Positions 44,963 to 52,081 of a stretch of 64,000 nucleotides of DNA are shown piece after piece. Numbering within the stretch: the stretch's first letter is position 1; each line of letters starts with the position of its first letter. The stretch lies in contig NZ_JAERMK010000012.1 in NCBI RefSeq assembly GCF_016918015.1, positions 1-64,000 of the forward strand, written 5' to 3'. Origin of the DNA: Glycomyces sp. YM15. GTDB taxonomy: Bacteria; Actinomycetota; Actinomycetes; Mycobacteriales; Micromonosporaceae. The notes beneath the pieces were generated by a model. That model ran no database searches, was not told the origin of the DNA, and worked only from the letters and a program-made list of their open reading frames with translations. Made by a program: the position numbers and the translations under genes.

Positions 44963-46288
44963 ATGAAGCGAAGGCTCGTCACCGCGAGCGTCGCGCTGGG
45001 GGTCGTCGTGGCCGCCACCGGCGTCGCCGCCTTCACCGCCCAAGCCGATCCGATCGAACCCGCGGGCGAGGAACTCGCCACCTGGACCGTCCCGCGGCTC
45101 GACGCCGACGAAGCGGCCGAACTCGAAGCGCTCGGTTTCACCCTCGCCCACGACCACGGCGCCGAATCCCACATCATCGGCGACGAGACCCTCGCCGCCG
45201 AAGCGCGCGAACTCGGCTACGATCCCGAATTCGTCGACACCGTCTACAAGGACGTCCCCCTCAGCGCCGAGCAGGAGGGCACCTACTACGGCGGCTACCG
45301 CACGGTCGACTCCTACGAAGCCGACCTCAAAGCCCTCGCCGAGGCCAACCCCGACCTCGCCAGCCTCCACGACATCGGCGACTCCTGGCTCAAGACCCAG
45401 GGCGAGGGCGGCCACGACGTCTACGCCATCTGCCTGACCAAGATCGCAGCGGGCGACTGCGAGACCGACCCGGACTCGACCAAACCCCGGTTCTCGCTGA
45501 TCGCCCAGATGCACGCTCGCGAAATCGCCACCGGCGAGGTCGCCTGGCGCTGGATCGAGAAGCTCGTCGACGACTACGGCACCGACGCCGAGGTCACCGA
45601 ACTCATGGACACCACCGAGATCTGGGTCGTGCCGATCGCCAACCCCGACGGGGTCGACATCGTCGCCTCCGGCGGCGACGACCCGATCCTCCAGCGCAAG
45701 AACGCCAACGACGGCAACGGGAACTGCGGCGGCCGCCTCGGCGTCGACCTCAACCGCAACTCCACGTTCGAATGGGGCGCCGACTCCACCAACCCCTGCT
45801 CCGAGACCTTCCAAGGCCCCTCTGCCGGGTCCGAGCCCGAGACGCAGGCCGTCGAGGAATGGCTCCGCGCCCTCCACCCCGACCAGCGCGGCGAGAACCC
45901 GACCGACGCCGCCCCCGACGACGCGCGCGACGTGTTCCTCACCCTCCACTCCTACGGCGAGTACATCATCATCCCTTGGGGATACACCGACGACGCCGCC
46001 CCGAACGACGCCCAGATCCGCGCCCTCGGAGCGGCCATGTCGAAGTCCAACGGCTATTACGTCGGCACCAACGACGACACCGTCGGATACAGCACCAGCG
46101 GCACCACCGACGACATGGCCTACGGCGAACTCGGCGTCGCCTCCTTCACCTTCGAGATCGGCCCCGACACCGGGAACTGCGGCGGGTTCTTCCCCGCGTT
46201 CACCTGCGTGGACGACACCCTCTGGCCCGAGAACGAGGGCGCGCTCATGACCGCCGCCCAGGCGGCGGCCGCGCCATACGCCGGTTAG
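44963..46288 (+). CDS. Secreted zinc carboxypeptidase, M14 family
   Basis: 441 residues. A signal peptide (MKRRLVTASVALGVVVAA, end near TAQA at 28) and a prosegment-like region (about 30-105) precede the M14 domain. Zinc ligands are His184 and Glu187 (QMHAREIATGE) and His329 (TLHSYGEYI); Arg265 (VDLNRN) and catalytic Glu398 (FTFEIG) are intact. It ends soon after the catalytic domain, without a binding module. It likely trims C-terminal residues from extracellular peptides. The preceding 150 bases are unusually AT-rich and probably hold its promoter. Confidence 0.92.
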   Translation: MKRRLVTASVALGVVVAATGVAAFTAQADPIEPAGEELATWTVPRLDADEAAELEALGFTLAHDHGAESHIIGDETLAAEARELGYDPEFVDTVYKDVPLSAEQEGTYYGGYRTVDSYEADLKALAEANPDLASLHDIGDSWLKTQGEGGHDVYAICLTKIAAGDCETDPDSTKPRFSLIAQMHAREIATGEVAWRWIEKLVDDYGTDAEVTELMDTTEIWVVPIANPDGVDIVASGGDDPILQRKNANDGNGNCGGRLGVDLNRNSTFEWGADSTNPCSETFQGPSAGSEPETQAVEEWLRALHPDQRGENPTDAAPDDARDVFLTLHSYGEYIIIPWGYTDDAAPNDAQIRALGAAMSKSNGYYVGTNDDTVGYSTSGTTDDMAYGELGVASFTFEIGPDTGNCGGFFPAFTCVDDTLWPENEGALMTAAQAAAAPYAG

Positions 46289-46293
46289 CGAAC

Positions 46294-46335
46294 GGGTCCC
46301 GGCGGCACGGTCGCAGCACCACACCGCCGGGACCC
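46294..46335 (+). terminator. Terminator of the carboxypeptidase gene
   Basis: Perfect 12-bp arms GGGTCCCGGCGG (46294-46305) and CCGCCGGGACCC (46324-46335), 6 bases after the stop. Confidence 0.65.
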
Positions 46336-46436
46336 GGTCTTCCCGCAATCGCCCGCTCGAACCCGGCCGACCGTCCATACTGTCCGCATCGTCCCTTCAC
46401 CGAAAGAGCGTCGTTGCAGGCGGAGAGGAGCGGGGC

Positions 46437-46676
46437 ATGTCGAGTGACGAAACGACAGGGGCCAAAGGCGGGAACATGATCCGCCGGCTCATCGTCGCGG
46501 GCGTGATCATCGCCCTCGCCGCCTGGTTCATCCTCGCCAACACCGCGGAAGTCGGCGTCAAGCTCTGGGTCGTCGAAGTCGAGACGCCCATGTGGATCAT
46601 GCTCGCCTTCGTCTTCATCGCCGGTTGGGCCGTCGGCGCACTGCTCCGACGACGCTCGGCGAGGAAACGCGCCTGA
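46437..46676 (+). CDS. LapA-domain small membrane protein
   Basis: 79 residues with two membrane helices (about 15-33 and 50-68) joined by NTAEVGVKLWVVEVETPMW and a basic end LLRRRSARKRA, the LapA/DUF1049 pattern. In Escherichia coli, LapA works with LapB in lipopolysaccharide control; in actinobacteria the role is unknown. GGAGAGGAGCGGGGC lies before the ATG. A stem-loop terminator follows, so it is monocistronic. Confidence 0.8.
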   Translation: MSSDETTGAKGGNMIRRLIVAGVIIALAAWFILANTAEVGVKLWVVEVETPMWIMLAFVFIAGWAVGALLRRRSARKRA

Positions 46677-46682
46677 ACCGAA

Positions 46683-46717
46683 TTGCGGGCCGCGGCAGGT
46701 GATGCCGCGACCCGCAA
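46683..46717 (+). terminator. Terminator of the LapA-like gene
   Basis: TTGCGGG and CCCGCAA form the outer arms and GCGGCA/TGCCGC the inner arms of one hairpin (46683-46717), beginning 6 bases after the stop. Confidence 0.6.
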
Positions 46718-46729
46718 CGCCAATAGCGG

Positions 46730-46759
46730 TTGCCTCGGCCCCGATCCAGGCCTGATACT
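46730..46759 (+). promoter_or_regulatory. Leaderless promoter of HAD gene 2
   Basis: TTGCCT (46730-46735), an 18-bp spacer and GATACT (46754-46759) are followed after six bases by the GTG at 46766. Confidence 0.55.
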
Positions 46760-46765
46760 CATGCG

Positions 46766-47569
46766 GTGCCCCTACCGAAACTCATCGCCACCGACCTCGA
46801 CGGCACCCTGCTCGACCGGCGGGGCCGACTCTCCGGGCGCAACCAGAAGGCGCTGCAGGCCGCCCGCGAGCACGGCATCCTCACCCTCGCCGTGACCGCC
46901 CGGCCGCCCCGCGCCGTCTACCGCGTCCCCGAACTCGCCGCCGTCCTCGACGGCGCCCTCTGCTCCACAGGCTCGATCCGTTTCGACCCCGTCGGCCAGG
47001 CCACCGAGCTGCGCCACTCGATCCCGACCGCACTCGCCGGCGAACTCCACCGACAGCTGCGCGCCGCGCTTCCCGCCGCCGAATTCGCCGCCGAGACCGG
47101 CCGGGCCCTCCGCATCCAGGGCGACTACTTCCGCGGCCTCCGCCTCACCGACCCGTGGATTCCGGTCGACGCCGACGACGACCTGTTCGACGTGGCAGAA
47201 CCCGTGGTCGGCCTGCTCGTCCATGACACGGACTCGACCGGTCAGGCGATGCAGGAGGCCACCGCTCACATCGCGCTGCCCGGCGTCCACCTCTGGAGCT
47301 GGGGCAGCCACCCCGAGATCGAATGCACGGCAGCCGAAGCGGAGAAGGGCGCCGCGCTGGCGGCCTGGTGCTTTGAGCGCGGCGTCGGCGCCGAGGACGT
47401 GATCGCGTTCGGCGACATGCCGAACGACGTCTCGATGCTCGCCTGGGCGGGCCGGTCCTACGGGATGGCGGGTGCCCATCCGGAGGCGCTCGCAGCGGCT
47501 ACCGGCCGCGCGGAGCCAGCCGCTGCAGACGGCGTGGCGAAGGTGATCGAAGCCCTGCTCCGAAGCTAG
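46766..47569 (+). CDS. HAD-superfamily phosphatase, Cof-like (paralogue 2)
   Basis: 267 residues. Motif I is LIATDLDGTLLDRRG, motif II VTARPP, and motif IV DVIAFGDMPNDVSMLAWAGRS. The order and the C2-type cap match the gene at 41781, and the C-terminal 50 residues are nearly the same, so the two are paralogues about 5 kb apart. The GTG at 46766 was chosen because motif I follows at once and GATACT lies six bases before it. The substrate, a small phosphate ester, is unknown. Confidence 0.88.
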   Translation: MPLPKLIATDLDGTLLDRRGRLSGRNQKALQAAREHGILTLAVTARPPRAVYRVPELAAVLDGALCSTGSIRFDPVGQATELRHSIPTALAGELHRQLRAALPAAEFAAETGRALRIQGDYFRGLRLTDPWIPVDADDDLFDVAEPVVGLLVHDTDSTGQAMQEATAHIALPGVHLWSWGSHPEIECTAAEAEKGAALAAWCFERGVGAEDVIAFGDMPNDVSMLAWAGRSYGMAGAHPEALAAATGRAEPAAADGVAKVIEALLRS

Positions 47570-47619
47570 GCCATCCGTCGGAGCACCCCGCACCCAGCGC
47601 AAACGCGAGGTCGCGTCTC

Positions 47620-48399
47620 CTACCTGCACCGGTAGAAGACGATCGCCTTCTCGAACTCGAACACGTCGTGCACCGCGAAGTGCGCCTCCAGCTCCGCCGC
47701 CGCCGAGTCGAGGACCCGCTCGAATGCGGCGTCGTCGCACTCGACATAGGACCTGATCGAGACGAGATAGTCCATGAGCGGCCCCGGCTCGGGAACCGAG
47801 ACGAGGCCGCGCTCTTCGAACCGCTCCACCGAATCGAACGCCGCCTCCAGATAGCCGGGTGCATTGGCGGAGTCGAAGTTGGCGACCTCCGCGGACGGAA
47901 TGAACGTGTCGGGGCCCAGGACCGCGCGGATCGCCCGCGCCCAATGCGCGTACGGCTCGGCCATGTCGTCGTGGGCGTTGGTCGAGGCCAGCAGGGTCCC
48001 GCCCGGCTTGAGCACCCGCCGGAACTCGCCGACCGCTTTCGCGATGTCCGGCACGTGGTACAGCATGTGCATCGCGAGTACCGCATCGACGCTGCCGTCG
48101 GGGTAGGGGATCGCCTGGGCGTCGGCCACCATGATCGGCGGCTCGACACTGGAGAGCATCCCGGGCGCGGCGTCGATGCCGAGGACGGTCGCCTCGGGGT
48201 GGTCGGCGCGCAACCGCTCCAGGTAGCGGCCGTACCCGCAACCGATGTCCAGCACGAGCCGTGGATCGGCGGGCATCAGCTCGGCGGCGAAGTCGACCGG
48301 GTCGAACCGGGGCTTGCGGTAGTCGTAGAGGCTCACGCGGGACTTGAGGTTCCCCGCGTGCGCGTAGTTGCCTTTGCTGCCTTCGATGTGGACGGCCAT
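47620..48399 (-). CDS. Class I SAM-dependent methyltransferase
   Basis: 259 residues. Motif I is LVLDIGCGYGRYLERL (about 48-63), followed by VLGIDAAPGML and VADAQAIPYPDGSVDAVLAMHMLYHV. The latter is the UbiE/type-11 pattern. The substrate is unknown. GAGAAGGGC precedes the ATG. A hairpin (48422-48440, GGACGCCG/CGGCGTCC) and the left copy of the 104-bp repeat lie upstream of its start. Confidence 0.87.
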   Translation of the reverse strand: MAVHIEGSKGNYAHAGNLKSRVSLYDYRKPRFDPVDFAAELMPADPRLVLDIGCGYGRYLERLRADHPEATVLGIDAAPGMLSSVEPPIMVADAQAIPYPDGSVDAVLAMHMLYHVPDIAKAVGEFRRVLKPGGTLLASTNAHDDMAEPYAHWARAIRAVLGPDTFIPSAEVANFDSANAPGYLEAAFDSVERFEERGLVSVPEPGPLMDYLVSIRSYVECDDAAFERVLDSAAAELEAHFAVHDVFEFEKAIVFYRCR

Positions 48400-48468
48400 G
48401 CAATGCCCTTCTCCTCGTGGAGGACGCCGACGCGGCGTCCTCGCAAAACGCGGCGGGGCGAGAACGCC

Positions 48469-48572
48469 GCCGCCGCGAGCGGAGTTGTCCAGGCTACCTG
48501 AGAGCTGCCGGGCCGGCCCTTCCTGAAGTCGCCTTCAGCCGGCTTCAGCTCCGGTTCAGGTTCGGGCCTTCA
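48469..48572. repeat. 104-bp direct repeat, left copy
   Basis: It is identical to 51978-52081 except for A versus G within CAGGCTACCTGAG. It lies in the gap between the divergent methyltransferase and desaturase genes. On the leftward strand it starts with TGAAGGCCCGAACCTGA, which in the right copy covers the last codons of the passenger-like gene. Inside are CTGAAG-TCGC-CTTCAG and spaced TTCAG repeats. Confidence 0.95.
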
Positions 48573-48728
48573 AGGCGTTCGATGCCCGAACCGGTTCGCG
48601 CCCGGGGCCGGAAATACCCCCCCGTTCCAGGACGAATGTCCGCGTCTTTGTGCAGCGCTGCTCGTCAGTGGTTATGGTGAAGATGACCGGTTCCGATGAG
48701 CGCGCACGACTGGCGAGAGGATAGTGCC

Positions 48729-49829
48729 GTGGGCGAGCCCTTGGAACTGACCTTCAGCGACCTGAACGACCCTCCGGCCGCACGATCGAAGTCGGCCTCG
48801 GAGGGAGTGTCGCCCCCTCAGACCGGCAGTGACTTCGCCGAGCTGTCGCGCAGGGTCCGAGCAGCCGGTCTCATGCGCCACCGTCCCGGCTACTACTCGC
48901 TCCGGTTCGTGCTCGTCGGCGCCGTGTTCGCCGCCTCCTGGGCGGGTTTCGTCCTCATCGGCGACACCTGGTGGCAGATGTTCACCGCCGTGTTCATGGC
49001 CCTCGTCAGTGCCCAGGTGGCGCTGCTGGGCCACGATCTGGCGCACCGCCAGGTCCTCCGCAGTCGAACCGCCTCCGAACGCATGGGCTGGTTCACCGGC
49101 AACCTCGCCAACGGCATGGGGTACGGCTGGTGGACCGAGAAGCACAACCGCCACCACGCCAACCCCAACCACGAGGAGCTCGATCCGGACGTCGCGCCGG
49201 GGCTGTTCGTGTGGTCGCAGCGCCAAGCGCGCGGGGCCAGGGGAGTGAGCCGGTTCGTCATCAAGTACGAGGCGCAGCTGTTCTTCCCGGCCCTGCTCTT
49301 CGAGGGTTTCAACCTCAACTGGTCGGGCATCAGATCGGTCGTCAAAGCGGGCCTGAAGCACCGAGACATGGAGGCGGCACTGCTCGCGGTGCACTTCGCC
49401 GCTTATATCTCGGCCGTGTTCCTGGTGCTCTCGCCTGGCAAGGCGATCGTGTTCATCCTGGTGCACAAAGCGGCCTGGGGCCTCTACATGGGCTCGGTGT
49501 TCGCCCCCAACCACAAAGGCATGCCGACACTCGTCGGCGAAACCGAGTTGGACTTCCTGCGCAAACAGGTGCTGACTTCCCGCAATGTCAAGGGTGGCTG
49601 GCTGACCGACGTCGCGCTGGGAGGCCTGAACCACCAGATCGAGCACCACCTGTTCCCGGGCATGCCGTCGGTGCACCTGGGACGGGCCCGGCCGATCGTG
49701 CGCGACTTCTGCGCCGAGAAGGGCATCTCCTACCACGAGACCGGTCTGATCCAGTCCTGGCGCGAGGCCTTGGCCCAGCTGCACCGCAATGGCGCCTCCC
49801 TGCGCCATCCGCAGGCCCGCACCGGGTGA
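48729..49829 (+). CDS. Membrane fatty acid desaturase
   Basis: 366 residues from the GTG at 48729, preceded by AGAGGA; an ATG at 48696 would add eleven residues. Four to six membrane segments surround three histidine boxes: HDLAH (102-106), HNRHH (139-143) and HQIEHH (302-307). The last box with Gln is typical of acyl-lipid front-end/DesA-like desaturases. It introduces double bonds into membrane fatty acids using O2 and a di-iron centre. No electron-donor gene adjoins it. It lies just inside the left repeat copy, facing a stress sigma factor gene. Confidence 0.9.
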   Translation: MGEPLELTFSDLNDPPAARSKSASEGVSPPQTGSDFAELSRRVRAAGLMRHRPGYYSLRFVLVGAVFAASWAGFVLIGDTWWQMFTAVFMALVSAQVALLGHDLAHRQVLRSRTASERMGWFTGNLANGMGYGWWTEKHNRHHANPNHEELDPDVAPGLFVWSQRQARGARGVSRFVIKYEAQLFFPALLFEGFNLNWSGIRSVVKAGLKHRDMEAALLAVHFAAYISAVFLVLSPGKAIVFILVHKAAWGLYMGSVFAPNHKGMPTLVGETELDFLRKQVLTSRNVKGGWLTDVALGGLNHQIEHHLFPGMPSVHLGRARPIVRDFCAEKGISYHETGLIQSWREALAQLHRNGASLRHPQARTG

Positions 49830-49837
49830 GATCGGAT

Positions 49838-49876
49838 CGGTCCGGCCTCCCACGTGAGTCGTCGAGGCCGCGACCG
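49838..49876. terminator. Possible terminator after the desaturase
   Basis: CGGTCCGGCCTC (49838-49849) pairs imperfectly with GAGGCCGCGACCG (49864-49876), 8 bases after the stop. Confidence 0.35.
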
Positions 49877-49966
49877 GCGTTGCGGGCCGAAACCCGAGAG
49901 GCTCCAGGCCGTCCGAGACCGTCGCTGAACGCTGTGCGGGACACGGCTTGTGTGGAGCGGCGCCGC

Positions 49967-50773
49967 TCAGCCACCGTGGTCGGGCTCCGGCGGTGCGGTG
50001 AGCATGTGCTTGCGAAGCTCCAGGAGTGTGCTCTTGAGGAGACGGGAGACGTGCATCTGCGAGATGCCGATCTCCGTCCCGATCTGGGATTGCGTCCTGT
50101 CGCCGAAGAACCGCAGAGAGAGGATCTGACGCTCGCGGTCGGGCAGCTGCCGCAGGAGTGGGAGCAGGGATTCGAGGTTGTCGACCCGACCGAGAGCGCG
50201 GTCCTCTGCCCCGATGGTCTCGGCCGGCGAGATGCCGTCGCTGAACGCCGACTGGTCGAGCGAGACCGACCGGAACGAGTGGATCGCCTGCAGCCCTTCG
50301 TGCACCTCGGATTCGGGGATGCCCAGCCGTTCGGCGAGATCGGCGGGCGTGGCCGGACGGCCGAGTGTCTGGGAGAGGTGGACGACGGCGGTGTTGATGG
50401 ACATGCGCAGCTCCTGGAGGCGGCGCGGCAGGCGCACCGGCCAGGCGGTGTCGCGGAAGTGGCGACGTACCTCTCCCATGACCGTCGGTACGGCGTAGGA
50501 GAGGAAATCGATGCCGCGTTCGGGATCGAAGCGGTCGATGGCGTGGATGAGTCCGACCGTGGCGACCTGGACCAGGTCGTCCTTGTCGATGCCGCGCCCC
50601 GCATATCGGCGGGCGATGTTGTCGGCGATCGGGAGGTATCCGGTGATGATCCGGTCCCGCAGGTCCTCGCGCTGGAGGTCGCCCTCTTGGAGGCCGGCCA
50701 TCTGTTCGAACAAGAGTGCGAACTTCCGGTACTCGTCGTCGCGGCCATGTCTGCTGATGTGTTGTGGCGCCAT
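49967..50773 (-). CDS. RNA polymerase sigma factor, SigB/SigF/SigG type
   Basis: 268 residues. Region 2 is DIA-type: YLPIADNIARRYAGRGID, DDLVQVATVGLIHAIDRFDP. Region 3 follows with LPRRLQELRMSINTAVVHLS, and region 4 ends with RTQSQIGTEIGISQMHVSRLL. This is the group 3 stress/sporulation sigma class, normally held by an anti-sigma RsbW kinase; no RsbW/RsbV gene is beside it. It probably directs stress or development genes, perhaps including the facing desaturase. The ATG at 50773 lacks a clear ribosome site. Confidence 0.92.
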   Translation of the reverse strand: MAPQHISRHGRDDEYRKFALLFEQMAGLQEGDLQREDLRDRIITGYLPIADNIARRYAGRGIDKDDLVQVATVGLIHAIDRFDPERGIDFLSYAVPTVMGEVRRHFRDTAWPVRLPRRLQELRMSINTAVVHLSQTLGRPATPADLAERLGIPESEVHEGLQAIHSFRSVSLDQSAFSDGISPAETIGAEDRALGRVDNLESLLPLLRQLPDRERQILSLRFFGDRTQSQIGTEIGISQMHVSRLLKSTLLELRKHMLTAPPEPDHGG

Positions 50774-51036
50774 GGGAGGCTACCGCCCTGCGGCTGTCTG
50801 GTTGGGGAACCGGGCGTGCCCGGTTTCGGGTCGACCAGGTCCTGCGTCCCGGGCTGGCATCCAACGCGTTCCGACCCCGCGCACGAGGTGGGTCCCGCGT
50901 CGTGGGTGATCGGAAGGGCGTCCGGCTGACACTTGCGGAGCGCTCGGGTCCTCGGGTGCAGTCACGGCTTCGGTCAGGGAGGGCCGTCCTGGCGCCCGAG
51001 CGGCTCCATCGATGTGGCCAGCGTATACCGGTTCGG

Positions 51037-51375
51037 TCACGATGGCGCCGGACTGACCGCCGGCCGTTCCTTTAAACCCGCAGGGAGTGCCAGTCTCGAC
51101 CGATCCGGCAGCTCGCCGGCCGGGCCGGCGAGGGTCAGCCAGTGGTCGAGGGCATCCGATGCGGCGCGGAAGGAGCGGTGGGAGCCGAGGCTCTGCGCGT
51201 GGGGTCCGAACGTCGTGTGCCGGTCTTCAACGGCTGTGACGTACCCGGCGAACTCGCCTTCGAGCGTCGCCACGTACAGATCGGGGGCCGCGGCCTTCCA
51301 GACGAGGGAAGGCGGCGCGCCGCGGTAGGGCATCGGTGCAGTGATGGTCACCTGATTCGTGGGCAGAGCGGACAC
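51037..51375 (-). CDS. Unrecognised small protein
   Basis: About 112 residues from a GTG at 51375; an ATG at 51333 would give 98. The central part AAPDLYVATLEGEFAGYVTAV, then FGPHAQSLGSHRSFRAASDA, has the balance of a small folded domain, not of a shadow frame. It resembles short actinobacterial proteins near stress sigma factors. No membrane segment or motif is recognised. No convincing ribosome site. Confidence 0.45.
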   Translation of the reverse strand: MSALPTNQVTITAPMPYRGAPPSLVWKAAAPDLYVATLEGEFAGYVTAVEDRHTTFGPHAQSLGSHRSFRAASDALDHWLTLAGPAGELPDRSRLALPAGLKERPAVSPAPS

Positions 51376-51405
51376 TGAGCCCGCTGGGGCGGAACGACGT
51401 TCGGG

Positions 51406-51729
51406 CTAGTTGCGCACTCGCCGCACCGCGGCTTTGCCTCGTTCGGACAGTCCGGCTGCGGCGTGCACCAAGGTGTCCATGGCGTCCTCGGCCTGGGCCG
51501 CCGCCCGTCCCAGGGGCGTCTTTGACTTCCGTCGCCGGTTGAGCCGCACTCCGATGACGGCGACCGCCGCGATGCCGATTGCGACCGACCCCACCACGAT
51601 CGCGGGGACCGACCGTATGAGGTCCCTTCCGCCGAGGGAGCCGTCGGTGCCGTCATTGCGCCAGTCCTCTGTCGACGATGTCTCGCTATCGGTCCCCGGG
51701 ATCTTCGCCGGTTCGATGTCTGTGGCCAC
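51406..51729 (-). CDS. Small single-pass membrane protein
   Basis: 107 residues from the GTG at 51729, preceded by GAGGAGG. An acidic N-terminus leads to one membrane helix (about 45-62, AIVVGSVAIGIAAVAVIGV), then a basic amphipathic tail LNRRRKSKTPLGRAAAQAED and ALSERGKAAVRR. It is of the DUF3618-like or CsbD-like size class often under stress sigma control, but I cannot assign a family. It is followed by the small protein gene at 51037-51375, 30 bases on. Confidence 0.6.
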   Translation of the reverse strand: MATDIEPAKIPGTDSETSSTEDWRNDGTDGSLGGRDLIRSVPAIVVGSVAIGIAAVAVIGVRLNRRRKSKTPLGRAAAQAEDAMDTLVHAAAGLSERGKAAVRRVRN

Positions 51730-51812
51730 GGCTGTGTCCTCCTCGTGTCGGGGTGAAGGCATGCCCGTTCGGAACGGGGTGAAACCTCGTCCTCGCTTCA
51801 CGGACTCTGCGG

Positions 51813-51977
51813 TCAAGCCGCGCGGCGGCCGACGCGACGCCTGATGCGTCCGAGGCCGATCGTGCCGATGAACAGCACGATACCGACGGCGGCCGACCAG
51901 AGCGGACCCTCGACGGCGACGAAGCGAATCCTCAACGCGAAGCGCTCGGCCCCAGCACTCAGCCTCGTGGCCTTCAT
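51813..51977 (-). CDS. Very small membrane protein (54 aa), start at the repeat border
   Basis: The ATG at 51977 directly abuts the right copy of the 104-bp repeat. The product MKATRLSAGAERFALRIRF, then LWSAAVGIVLFIGTIGLGRI and RRRVGRRAA, has one membrane helix and a basic end. The frame remains open upstream into the repeat to a stop near 52053 but has no other start, so this could be the tail of a truncated gene. There is no ribosome site other than repeat sequence. Confidence 0.4.
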   Translation of the reverse strand: MKATRLSAGAERFALRIRFVAVEGPLWSAAVGIVLFIGTIGLGRIRRRVGRRAA

Positions 51978-52081
51978 GCCGCCGCGAGCGGAGTTGTCCA
52001 GGCTGCCTGAGAGCTGCCGGGCCGGCCCTTCCTGAAGTCGCCTTCAGCCGGCTTCAGCTCCGGTTCAGGTTCGGGCCTTCA
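51978..52081. repeat. 104-bp direct repeat, right copy
   Basis: Second copy of the sequence at 48469-48572, with one mismatch. Its right end covers the last six codons and stop of the passenger-like gene (52065-52081); the left end touches the start of a 54-aa frame. The two copies bound 3.4 kb. Confidence 0.95.

Noticed and set aside
51844-52035. A 63-codon rightward frame
   Set aside because: It is antisense to the 54-aa frame and runs into the repeat; Pro/Ser/Arg composition, no ribosome site.
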